NCBI RefSeq assembly: GCF_963678635.1
Contig: NC_087071.1
Location: 7,517,624-7,581,623 of the forward strand
Direction: 5' to 3'
Length of the DNA: 64,000 nucleotides
From: Symsagittifera roscoffensis
Taxonomy: Eukaryota; Xenacoelomorpha; Acoela; Convolutidae
Made by a program: the position numbers and the translations under genes
The notes under the pieces: generated by a model
The model's database searches: none
What the model was told of the DNA's origin: nothing
Seen by the model: the letters and a program-made list of their open reading frames with translations, nothing else
In this document: in pieces, positions 24,640 through 35,368 of the stretch
Position numbering within the stretch: the first letter of the stretch is position 1
Layout of the letters: every line of letters begins with the position of its first letter

Positions 24640-24837
24640 TCAGGGCTACTACTATTTATTGAATTATTATTGTTTTTGTTCAGTAGATAAAATCATCATC
24701 TCCATCGAAGATGGATCAACCCTTTCCCCCCAACTCCTAGCTTCTCATCTTAGCAGAATGAATTCAGATGTTAATTAAATTCAACTCAAGACATAATAGG
24801 GAAGCTAAAAATTTGTATAAGTTAATAAAAGTTCCAG

Positions 24838-24905
24838 TCCCGAGACCCCTCCGGATTCCTGAATCCGGGGAAATAAGGCTCTTATCTTCCTTCCGGAAGG
24901 CTGTC
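24838..24905. repeat. Cluster of small GC-rich palindromes
   Basis: Contains ccggattc and gaatccgg separated by two bases (near 24,850-24,867), then ccttccggaagg (near 24,890-24,901). GC-rich in an AT-rich setting. These may be an internal structural element of a repeat. No further evidence. Confidence 0.4.
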
Positions 24906-26984
24906 TTCCACCCTTCACCGTTGTTCGCAACAGCCTTGCAACTTTTGTAGCGACACAATAGTTGCAACTCGGAACGGTCTCTGCTATTCCTGCAAACTGT
25001 TGTTGCTTCTCAATCACAATTTCCGTTGTTATCGCTATCGCAACTATCTTTGTTGTGTTTTTCTTCGGTTTTCTAACAAAATGGCCGTTTCTGACGTTTC
25101 TCAGAAATATGACGTCTTACTTCCAATTTTTAAAATTCCAAAATACCAGAATATCTTGACCTTCACCGTTTCACTAATCGTCCCAATAACGTTGTTAATC
25201 ACTTAAAATCGTCAATTTGGAAGGTTCGCTGCTAAAATTCCGAATCTGCTGAATTTGCATTTTGGCGCATTCTGGTCGAATGTCACACGTTTTGAGCAAT
25301 AAGTTGAGAGACATATCCAGAATAAAAACAAGAACTGTGATTTGGAGCTGAGAAAAGAGGTAGTTGACGTTAATTAAGCTGAAAGTAAAGTGATTTTTAG
25401 TAAAGACTGAGGGGTACCTTCAACTCGAATATGCGGGTTTATCCAATCAGAATTGATTTTCCTTTTTGGTTTGTAGTCGTTTCCAATCACATTTCAGCTT
25501 CCTTTTGTGGAACTTTTCAATAAAAAATGTGTCCAATCGGAAACAAAACTCATTTTTAGGAGTGTTTTACCAGTTGTCATTTCCAATCCTAAGAAAAAAA
25601 TGTTCATTTTTGTTTTGGTAGCGTATCCCATACGAAAAAATTTACCATTTAAGGACTTAAATCTTCCAGTTAATTAAAAATGTACACAAAAGCAATCGAA
25701 AAAAAAATAGAGATATTAAAAATTAGGCTTAAAAAAAAAATTGCCGATATAAATAACAATAGAAAAAAATTAATATAGGTAGCATTTCAGCAATCTCTTT
25801 CAGTAACCATTGAGACTTTGACATTTTTTCAGTAAAGGTCAAGTTTTTCGATTTTGATGTAAGTTTGAGGAGACAGCTCAAATTTGACGAATATATCAAA
25901 ACAAATCAATGGAAATCTTATTATAAACCTGGTCGTGCACAATTTTGAACTTTGAAAGTATTCAAGCAAATGAAGAAATAAAGAACTTTGCTGCGTAGTT
26001 TTTACAAAAACGGATATCGGTGGGGGATAAAAAGATTCATTGTTAATTTATGGTACAACTTTTCAATTAGCTTCAAGTTTTCTAGAATCAAAAAATCCAT
26101 TCCGTGTCATGTGTAATTCAGCAGTAAGTGGGAAGCTTTTATAAACTGATTATGTATAAGCTTTTCAAAAATAAACTGTTTAAATGAGTAAATTTCCCTA
26201 GATAGACCTTTACCTAGTCAGAAAACGATAGGGATAACTTCGCTTTTGTTTTGTCTGTTAATCTGTGGGTTATGCTGCTGTAACTCATCATTGAGAAAAT
26301 TGAGTGAAATTTTTTATTTTTTCTTGTGAAGTGAACCAAAAACCAAATCCTTTTAAAAAAACGCAACTATGATGGGATAATTTGGAATGAAAGTGGTTCA
26401 TTTACTTAAAAAACGGCATTTAAATTACTTTTATTTGGATTTTCTTTTATCCTCAGAGCAATTGTCCTAGACGTTGTATAACAATATGTTAAGAAAACAT
26501 TTTCTGCTCAAATTTTAACGTAATTTTAATTTTCCGAATTGAATTATTAGGACATTTCAGATATCCCACTTTGATGTCTATCAAGTAACAATATCCCAAT
26601 TTTTGGTACTTAGTAAATCTCATAATTTTTAGATACCGTTGCTGAACAAAATGAGAAATGAGAAAGAGAAGTGTGGGGACTTTGGCAAAGAATACATGCA
26701 AGCTGATGAAGCACGACAAAAAAAAAGATGCGCTAAAGTAATAAATCTAGTCCTGATTGTAGACATTTCTCTAACAATCAGCAAGAAAGGAGATGTCAAG
26801 TTGCCAAGAGGTGCTACCTCAAAATCAAGCAATCAAAATTTACTTCTCTTACGAAAAAAATTTCAGTGTTACTAGTCTCTCCAACAATAATGGAGAAAAA
26901 AAGAAGGAGTGAAACAACGCAAACCAAGCAATACTGTAGTGGATTTGAAAAAGATTGTGGGGAAAGGAAAAGAAAAAGAGAAAC

Positions 26985-29427
26985 TAAAAGACGAGTTGAG
27001 AGCTTGTCAACATTTCCTGGTGGGTAAGGATATAAAGAATGGAAGTGTAGGGTACCAATGTAAGGTACCAAAGCTATCAATAAGAAGCTCAAAGAAGCTT
27101 TCAACAAGCTAGATTCAGCTGCAATACCGTGAAGATCGATACTGCTATGCGCACGAAAATGTCACTTTGTTTGAGAAATCGCATTTACTGCCTACTAAAG
27201 CCAAATTGATAGCCATCCAAAGAAAAGTAAAAAAAATTGATTTCGTTAAGCAATGCACTCAAGATCATCAGAACACGAAATGGAGAACCAAGTTGATAAC
27301 AAATGTGATTGTTTTTGCCGGATTACCAAAAAGCATCCCAGTTGGAAGCCCTGATTCTTTCCTACCCGAACCTTTATTTCGACATATACAAGTGAATTTT
27401 ATTCTATCGGATGAAAACATGCGACCAAACAAAGATCATCCGTGTCTTTTTAGTGCACCAAAAAAGGCAACGACACGGTCATGGCAACCTAGATGTTCAG
27501 ACATCCCAATTATTTACATAGTTTATATCAAAAATTTATCATAAAAAGTTTCAGGGGTAGCCCTTGATGATTTAAATCTTGTAGAGGAGTTAGTTGAAGG
27601 CAACGTTTTCATTCACGATGTTGACATTCAAGAAGGAGAATATGTTGGAGATCTAGCTGGGCGACAAATTGAAAAGTTCGATATTACAGTTAATTTGCTA
27701 AGATTCAAGAATCATATTGTTTATACAAACGATATTGATCTTTTTTTCAAGTGCCTCCAATGTGCCAGCTGTGACTGCTTCATCGAAAGATCAGAAAACT
27801 TCAACAGTCATCTTCTAACTTGTAAAGATCGAGATGACATACTTATTCGAAAAAGGCGTACACACTACGGAAAAAAATATTTGAAAACTGAACGAATTCA
27901 AATTAAATTTCACCATTCAAATTGAACCAACAGTTGTGATTGATTTTATATGTTTGAATTTTGCAGATATACAGTTCATCGATATGATATAATGAAAATT
28001 ATGGGAGGAGCAACAACTTTGGATTCATTTCTAAAAGCCTATAAGGCAAAAGAAACAAAAAATATTTTTCCTCGAAGAATGGTTTGACAGTCCAGATAAG
28101 CTTGACTGTACGGAATTGCCACCATAGGAAGCCATACTCAGTTAGCTGAAAATCAACAAACCTCTAGAAAACGATTTCAATTATTACCAAAATACAGTTA
28201 ATTGAGGACTTGATCAACAAAAAAGCTGCGTATTCAGTCACGTCCTCCATCAGGATTCGAAAATAACTCTTATTTGCAAAGCATATGGAAACATCACAAA
28301 ATGATTTCTCTTTCAAATAATTCTGGCAATGGTATAACAAAAAAGATGTCGATCCTACCCTTGAAGCCATGGAACAAGTAATGGGGCTATAACACAATAT
28401 GATTATTGAAATGTTAAGACTGGGATGCACGCTTCCAATTTTTTAATTATCTGCTTAAAAAAGTCAACAAATCACAACTTCTACTCGTTCTCTGAATTTG
28501 TTAAAGTCTTGCGTGAAAAATTAAGAGGAGACAAAATCAGTGGACTAAAATTAATTTTCTTGCGAAAAACTGTTGTCAATCAAACTTATTTAAGAAACTC
28601 ATCAAATGTGTGCAAGTCAGTTATATCCATTGTCAATGTGTCTCTGGAGTTGTTGCTGAGACGATGAAGCTTCTGGCTAAAGGCTCGTACGGTTATCAAA
28701 TCTTAGCTGGATTCAGACACACAATAGCCAAGTACCTCGGGGGTGATAAGATACCCAAAGCGTTGTATGAGAAGTTTTTTGAGCAATTGAATGATGTGAA
28801 AAAAGTTTGTTTGAAATGGATTTGTTACAATCAACAATCGAACACAGATAACCAACTATTTTAGGATTTTTCAATATTCTTTATGCTAAACTCAGAATAT
28901 TGTAGTTATTTTACAAATCTTTTCACAGGTACTGCGATTAAATCAAGTTCGAGGAAATGGAAAAGAAGACGGACTCTCTGTATCTAGTATTGGCTGAAGA
29001 GAACTTGGAGGATTGTGTGTTACTTGAGAAGAAAGCTCAATGGATACAAACTCGTCAAAATGACTGCAGAGATGACTTTACTGTCGATGCAATGGAAAGT
29101 TTCTTCCCACATACATGCTATCTATCCAAAGAAGAATTTTCTGTACTCAAATGACGTTTTGCCGCTTTGATAATAGGAGTGACAAATTGAAATTTAAAAG
29201 CAAAGGGCTTAACGAAAGAACTCTCGAAGATGCAGGAGATGGCCCAAAGTCGAACTGCAGTCGGGTTCTTGATGGATGCTGTAAATTTGAAGTCGATAGA
29301 CCGTGGATTCAAAACCACCATTCACTTAGTTGGGACATATGAACAAACTAAAAAAGAACTCCGTTTTTTCTACCCGAAAAGGAAAGTACTTAATGCTGAA
29401 ATTCGTACCAAATTAATGAGCTTGTAA
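26985..29427 (+). pseudogene. Family B DNA polymerase pseudogene, right arm
   Basis: Blocks in order: ELRACQHF near 26,995; HLLPTKAKLIAIQRK at 27,181-27,225; QVNFILSDENMRPNKDH near 27,390; a 126-codon stretch 27,545-27,925 with ASCDCFIERSENFNSHLLTC; motif A-like SQLYPLSM at 28,615-28,638; motif B-like KLLAKGSYGYQ at 28,667-28,700; motif C-like KTDSLY near 28,967; then LKFKSKGLNERTL near 29,190 and a basic C-terminus ending near 29,427. Family B polymerases have D-x2-S-L-Y-P (A), K-x3-N-S-x-Y-G (B) and D-T-D-S (C). Here B lacks Asn-Ser and C has Lys for the first Asp. Frames change several times, so the copy is dead. It is the inverted counterpart of the copy at 18.4-21.0 kb. Confidence 0.65.
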
Positions 29428-29670
29428 ATTTACCATGTTTTGTAGTAAGATTCCATATGATGCAGTGACTTATAAACTAATTCATTTTTCTACCGTAAAA
29501 ACAGTAATTTGATTTTTGGGAAAATCTTCTTTCTTTGAAGACTCAATTAGGTTTTAGCATAGTTTCAGATAGTTTAAGTATGAATTCAAATGGTTAGAAC
29601 ACAAGTTAAAAACTTATCTTAAGATTCAGACTCATAAACATTGGTGCAAAGGATCTTAAAACATAGTATC

Positions 29671-29975
29671 GGGCGCCAAATTTTTTTTTGAAAATTACCA
29701 TCTTACCATCTGAAGCCTCGTGTCTTAATACATAGAAAAACCTATAACCTATCTTAAAACATTGAATGTCTATTAGTTTTACATAGAGAAAACTATCCAC
29801 TATCCTAATACTTGGAAGTTTTGGGTGCCGAAAAAGTTTTTGTAAACTTACCATCTTTCCATCTCAAACCTCATATCTTAACACATGGTAAAAATTTAAA
29901 CTTGTTTTAATACATGGGAAATCTATTCCCTATCTTAAAACACAGCTGGCGACACCGGAAACATATATATATCTT
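29671..29975 (+). repeat. 152-bp tandem repeat at the distal end of the right arm
   Basis: gggcgccaaat at 29,671 recurs as gggtgccgaaa at 29,823. Both are followed by an 'accatcttaccatctgaagc'-like string and 'cttaa-acat' motifs. The left arm has one copy, reversed, around 18,000-18,075 (ggcgcccggtcttacc). Two imperfect units plus part of a third. Confidence 0.65.
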
Positions 29976-29989
29976 AATAAATGAGGGAC

Positions 29990-30880
29990 CACTACACGCC
30001 CCTATTTGAACGGTTAGAATGTCCGTGATTAAAACAAAACACACGGACCATGTTTCCATCTCGTCTTGAATTTCGGGTTGTTTACTCAAAAATTAGTAGC
30101 AGATGTTGAGGCTCCTCGGGAAAAGGGGGGTGGGTTCATTGAAAAATCTATGGTTTAAGATACGTTATAAATTTACGACCCGCAGTACTATCTAAAAATC
30201 TTGAATACGGAGATTACAATATACTAAGAATAGGACTGTTTTACTTTTTGAACTATGGTTAGAGAAAAGTAAAAAAATTTTTTTTTGCTTTCATGGTATG
30301 TTTGGATATATGTTTGGTCTCTCATGGTTTTTGTTTGATCTACTATCTTCAAATCGAATCTACTTTGAAAAAATTGCAGTCAAGGAATGAGCTTTAGTTT
30401 GAAAATTAAGTCAATTCAACGATCATTTACTCAATTAAAGCAAAAATAGCACCAAACATCTTTCTCTGCTAAAAGCAAACACAGAAAAAAACATCTGAAC
30501 TTAACTTCTGTGTAATATGTTTAAGCCCTCTGTTTATAATTTTGAAGTAAAATTTCAGTCGAGCAACAAATATATTTTTACTTTGAAATGCTTACAGTGT
30601 TCACACAAAGACTTATTCAGATTTGATCTTTCCCGTTTTCCTAATTGTTTGCATTTTTAATTTTTCTATAGGCTTTTTGGAAGTTCTGAATTGAATTTAA
30701 CTCTATTTATAATACCTTGTTCGCAAACTGTTAACACGTTGTTGTTTATACAAACTTTATATGATTCGCAGCGTAAAACTTCGACGTCTGACCGCTTGTA
30801 CTTTTTTTTGAAAACCTCATTAGGTTTTTTACTTTTATTATAATCTATCAGAAGCTGCTATAACCAAAAAAGCCAATATC
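29990..30880. other. Stretch without supported genes
   Basis: AT-rich sequence between the palindrome and the coiled-coil gene. It could hold the 3' end of that minus-strand gene, but no clear downstream exon or polyadenylation signal could be assigned. Confidence 0.5.
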
Positions 30881-30932
30881 GTTCAACTTTGCTTGCTACG
30901 TTTGCTCGAAAGTGAATTATGAAAATACTCAC

Positions 30933-31549
30933 AGTCATTTCTGAAGTTCGCTCTTGTTTTGTATTCATTATCTTCAATCTTGGACAACTCAGCAAGTTGT
31001 TTTATCCTCAAACTTTCTTCAAGCGCTGCTTGCTTTTCAGTAAACTCTTTTTCAAGAGCTCTTTGTTTCTGCTGAAGTTCCGTCTCCAATTTAAATTTAT
31101 CCTGAGCCAAACTTTGCAATTGATTCGAAAATTTTGACTCTAGTTCGTGTTTTTCACGTTCATATTTTTGCTTTGCATCTTTCTGTTCTTTTTCCAACTG
31201 TTCGACTTTTTTCTGTAAAAGTTTTGAGTTGCCTTGATCGCTGAGCAGTTTTTCTTGCTCTTCTTGTTTCCTTCTGATCTCTTCGAGAATCTTTTCAAAA
31301 ACTTCTTGTTTTTTTGCAACTTCTTCGTCTTTTTCAGTTTTTAAAGTATTTTGTTTTTGCTGATTTTGTTGAATTTGCAGATCTAGCTTCCAGCTTAGAT
31401 CATTTACTTTGTTATCAAAAGTTCGTTCCATATCTTTCTTGTCACTTCTCAGCTTCGCCAGTTCCTCTGCGTGGCGTTTTTCCATCGCTTGTCGAGCAGA
31501 CTCTTGTTCTGACCTGTAGATGTCAAATCGAGCCTCGAGCTCTTTTGTA
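30933..31549 (-). CDS. Coiled-coil protein, large exon (about 205 codons)
   Basis: A minus-strand exon runs from acceptor CAG (31,550-31,551) to donor GTGAGT (starting at 31,932 minus 1,000, that is 30,932). It encodes an almost uninterrupted Gln/Glu/Lys-rich heptad coiled coil, starting TKELEARFDIYRSEQ. The frame joins in phase to the exon at 32,350-32,454: two bases left there plus one here make a Ser codon. The exon ends in phase 1, so another exon must follow. Long helical coils of this type occur in many cytoskeletal or scaffold proteins, and also downstream of GTPase domains in some AIG1-like proteins. A link to the AIG1 exon 4 kb upstream is possible but not shown. The gene appears intact here. 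Confidence 0.72.
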
Positions 31550-32104
31550 CTGAAACGGAACACGCATAAGAGTCAACGAGAAAGGAATATGAACTTTCAA
31601 TCTACTGATATAAAGGTTTATTGAATTTTGAAGCTTGAACAACTGACTCATAACTTTTTCTAACTGGTTGCCCTAAATCAATTGTCATAACTGGTGAATC
31701 AACAAACGTTTGACATAACAATTTGTATTGACAATGAAAAAAATGATATTTAGTTTTCTTTAAAAAAACCAATTAGTGAAACAAAAAAAAGTATTATTTT
31801 TTTCTCGTTTCGTGTACATTTGTACATATTTGACTTTGCTGTTAAAAATAGTGGCCAAAAACGTTCAATTGATCCCGTAGTTTCAAAACTAACTGGAGAA
31901 AAAACTGGTGCTGCCATCAGAAAATGGTATTCTTGTTATGAAAAATTAAATTTTTGATTTCCTAGTTACAAATCATCACAGATTTTTTTTACATTTCAAT
32001 AATATATATTACAGTCTTCTAATAAAGTTTGAATTGTGTTGTATGTGTAATCAATTTTGAAATGTCTTGTTTCTCCTGGGGCTTTAAAAAATTACACTTC
32101 AAGA

Positions 32105-32270
32105 AACCCAAAAACAAAGTTTTCCCAAAAAACACAAAAGTTAGTCAAAGAGCAATTGATTCATAGAAAAAACACGTTTCAAAGAAACCATCAAGCTAAA
32201 ATTGATCAAACAGGCTTGGCCAAATTTTTTTCTTTTTCCGGAAAAACATTGGATAAATCCAAAAAATTAC
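32105..32270. repeat. Intronic direct repeat, copy 1
   Basis: About 160 bp matching 32,540-32,705. Both share an 'agtcaaa-agcaa' string, aaacacgtttcaaag, catcaagctaaaa and ttctttttccgga in the same order and orientation. The two copies flank the 105-nt coiled-coil exon. Confidence 0.8.
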
Positions 32271-32349
32271 ACTTCAAGAAAATGTTCGTAACTCGGAGAA
32301 AGACAAAAAATTGAATGAACTGTTTGTAACTCTGGTGAGAACTACTTAC

Positions 32350-32454
32350 CTTCTTTCATGCATTATTCGCTGTGCTTCCATTTGTTCCTGGTTTTGCGAC
32401 AACTCCGATTCCTTCTTCTTCAGTTCTGCACCTTTCCTATCTGCTTCGTCTTTT
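32350..32454 (-). CDS. Coiled-coil protein, 105-nt exon
   Basis: Bounded by acceptor TTTCAG (32,455-32,456) and a consensus donor GTAAGTA (32,349 downward). In the phase-matched frame it reads KDEADRKGAELKKKE and then SELSQNQEQMEAQ, i.e. charged coiled coil continuing into the next exon at 31,549. It enters with one base of a split codon, so an upstream exon exists that I could not identify. It was too short to appear as a long ORF. Splice sites, phase and composition all agree. Confidence 0.72.
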
Positions 32455-32539
32455 CTGAAACAAGATGTTACATGAAAATGTCATAGAGACGTTTTTGATA
32501 AAAACACAATGTATCATCGTAGTTTTTTGAATTTTTTTG

Positions 32540-32705
32540 CAGAAAACAAAAAAAGGAACTCAAAAACTCAAAAGATAGTCAAAAAGCAAATCATTCATAA
32601 AAAAAACACGTTTCAAAGCACCCATCAAGCTAAAAATGATAAGGGAGACTAGGCTAAAATATTTTCTTTTTCCGGACAAACATTGGAGAAAAACCAAAAG
32701 GCGGA
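32540..32705. repeat. Intronic direct repeat, copy 2
   Basis: Second copy of the repeat at 32,105-32,270, roughly 435 bp away. The arrangement repeat-exon-repeat suggests an earlier tandem duplication of this intron region. Confidence 0.8.
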
Positions 32706-33104
32706 AAGGAATTGGCATTTAAGTTTGCTCAATAGTTCCTCCCCGCAACAATGTTTCTAAAAATAAATTTAACTATCTGGCGTTTTTATGTTCTTGTCGT
32801 ATTGTCGTAATAACAATCATTTTTATTCGACTTTTAAGGTAGGCATCTTCAAATTTCAAAAACAATTGATTCTAATTGATCGAAACTTAACAAAAAAAAA
32901 TAATTGATCGAAACTTAACAAAAAAATTCTTCTAACAAAAAAACTCCTTATAATTGATGATAATCGAATGAAGCAGATCATTTTATTTCTCCAAAAATTT
33001 TTCAAAACCAGTGCAGTATCTTGAAAACTTGACACTGCCAGTTTAACGTTTACACTTTTCTTATGCGTACCTTTTGTTCTTTTACTGACCCTTCTCAATC
33101 GTCC

Positions 33105-33275
33105 TTTTTTTTATACTGTTTTTTCTCCCTCCAGGATGCTATATCCCGAGTTTACCCCCACCTCCCCTCGCGTTAACACCACCTTCCATTCTTCTCCTTG
33201 TTTACAAGTTCCCTCGCTCGCGCTGCTACCCCCCTCACCGATATTTACGGGGGGGGGTTGTAGTAAATGCGTGGG
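33105..33275. other. GC-rich, pyrimidine-biased patch
   Basis: About 170 bp of C-rich plus strand (cccccacctcccctcgcgtt, later a run of nine or more G) in strongly AT-rich DNA. It lies upstream of the coiled-coil exons on their strand, so it could be promoter DNA of that gene. There is no TATA or initiator that I can defend. Confidence 0.3.
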
Positions 33276-33623
33276 TAGTGAGTAATTTCACTGACGATTC
33301 CTAATTCTTTGTTGGCCGCAATGCTTGCTGTTTCCTCGAAATTTTTATCTTCGATAACTTTTGGATTTTCAAAGAGAAGATGTTTGTCAAATTTTCATAA
33401 GTATCTCTCGGATGTTTCGTAGATCTTTCAAGAGTTGAAAAAATAAGCAAAGATTGATGTGCCTAAACTTTCAATCAAAACAAAAGGTCATGGTTTCAGT
33501 GACTCATGTTTTCAAATAGTTATTCTCGTGATTCTATGGGGACAGAAACTGTCTTTTTGCAATTATATGCCGACAGAAAATTGATGAAGTTTCAAAGCGA
33601 TGTTGTCAATGTGAATATAATTA

Positions 33624-35222
33624 CCCGCATTCAGTTTCAAACGTTAATAATTGAATATATTACAATTTACTACTAATAAAATCAAAATACTTGTAAAATT
33701 TGAAAAAAAAATGTTTTTAATCAATCAATAATCGTTAATATTCTTTTAAAATTCAAATTATAATCAAAAATAAACTATTTTAATCGATGATGTCCTTCTA
33801 TTTTTGATAGAATTCTAATCAATTATAATTAGTTTATAATTCATTATTTCTGTTCCATGAGTTTTGCACAACAATCCATTATAATCGATTATAATGGGTA
33901 ACAATCACCTATGTTTTTAAAAGTTTTCAAATAATTTTAAACTAATATATTTTTTTAATTCTTCCCCATTAGACTTGTTTCATGATGAAGTTTTAGGCTT
34001 TTTTAACCACCAAAACATCAGCAAAAAGATTTACTTTCATGATTGATTCGGAAACCAACTAAAATGAAAGGTTTTCTGTGAAACTTCTGTTTCGTGGTAC
34101 AATTTCGTCTTCAGAAGTAGCAAATTGTGACAGGAGATCTCTTTTTTAGGGTTTTTATAGATAAAAATTATTAACCCATAAGGTATAATTCAAATGTTGT
34201 TTTGGTGTGACATCCTGCACCAAAGTTTCACGGGTAATAAATTGATTATAACTGTATTTCATTGACTAAAATGTTGTCTATGTAATCGATTATCATGGCA
34301 ATTATAGACAACCTAATCTATTTTTAATCGATTACAATCAATTTTTTTGGAAAAATTATAATCCATTTTTGTTTTCAATATAATGGATTGTTTTTTTGTA
34401 CCCAAAATCCATGAACTTTGATTAAGTTTTGTGTATAATGGATCTAATTTTTGCAAGTTTCTGCAGAACTCGAACAAACACGTTTATCCAGGGGCGGCCA
34501 ATATGTTTTAATTTTCCAAAAAGTGCCGAAAAACAGCATTTTTGACCAGTTTTTCCCGCCCCCTCCAACGTACCCCCTCTCTCTAGTTTGGGGACATCTA
34601 ACTGTAGTACGGGTAAGCGTATGCGGGGGTTGGTGTGATCCATAGGTAACTTATTGTAAATTTTCATAAACTCGATTGAAAATAGGAAAAAGAGAAATTA
34701 AGCAAGAGAAAAAATCAACTAACTTATTTTAACAAAATTATCAAAGCAAATGAAAACAACATACGAAAGGAATTGAATAAATAGATTATAATCCATTATA
34801 ATCGAATAAAATGGATTATTTTTCTTCTATAAAATTTTTTGAAAACAGTCGATATTGGGATTTTCGTGCGTAAAAAATATTATCATAATAACCATTTTCA
34901 ATCAATTATATTCGATTATTTTGTTATTTTATAGAGACTGACAATGAAAATCCAAGATAATCGATAAAAACTTCAGTGCGGGACAAATAGACAAAATAAG
35001 AGGTAATAATCGATTGTAATTCACTTTAACGGTTTTTTGTATGAGCTGTAAACAATTGTAATCGATTATGGGAGATTATTATCTCTTGGAAAATTTCACG
35101 ATAATAACCAAATAAAAACCTTTTAAACACCTAGTTTTGGTAATTTTAATCAAATATAATTGTCAAAAACCATCATTATAATCCGTTAAAATCGATTCAT
35201 CACGCTTAATTTTGAATGCGGG
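33624..35222. mobile_element. TIR element copy A with AT-rich palindrome arrays (1.6 kb)
   Basis: Ends are inverted: cccgcattcagtttcaaacg at the left, and the right end reads, on the opposite strand, cccgcattcaaaattaagcg. The interior is dense in variants of the self-complementary motif ATAATCGATTAT and shares several unique segments in order with copy B (42,766-43,745), for example 'aaccaccaaaacatcagcaaa'-like and 'attaacccataagg'-like strings. There is no coding capacity for a transposase, so it is a non-autonomous element. No clear target duplication. It sits in the interval between the AIG1 and coiled-coil exons. Confidence 0.7.
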
Positions 35223-35368
35223 CCGTTTTTTACTTTCCATAGAAGAAAAGGCTATCTTATCCATAAAAAAGGCAAAGATTTTGGCGAAAAATAATAAATG
35301 AACATAATTTAATCAATTTTTATCCAAGAAAGTTATGCGCGGGCATGCTTTTTTTAGTGACATCCTTT

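Larger units (their letters stand above)
23780..26600. other. Extra segment in the right arm of the palindrome
   Basis: In the left arm, about 290 bp separate the minisatellite from the polymerase start. In the right arm the same interval is about 3.2 kb, so about 2.8 kb has been gained on the right or lost on the left. The segment is AT-rich, with a GC-richer island at 24,360-25,000. No inverted termini or target duplication were found. Confidence 0.45.
17990..29980. mobile_element. Large imperfect palindrome: head-to-head pair of PolB-encoding elements
   Basis: The left arm (about 17,990-22,680) and right arm (about 22,776-29,980) match each other in inverted orientation through both coding and non-coding parts. 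Near the centre, gcaagtctacgctggtg at 22,664 pairs with the complement of 22,778-22,800. The block around ctgatcagtctgttctc (22,477) pairs with 22,970-22,990. At the distal ends, the segment after the polymerase stop (18,000-18,410) matches 29,330-29,745. The arms differ by deletions on both sides and by about 2.8 kb of extra DNA in the right arm (23.8-26.6 kb). Each arm carries one polymerase pseudogene read from centre to edge. It could be an integrated head-to-head dimer of a linear element, or an inverted duplication. Confidence 0.75.

Noticed and set aside
34422-34667. 81-codon minus-strand ORF inside TIR element copy A
   Set aside because: Overlaps an equally open plus-strand frame, has no motif, and lies within a non-autonomous repeat.
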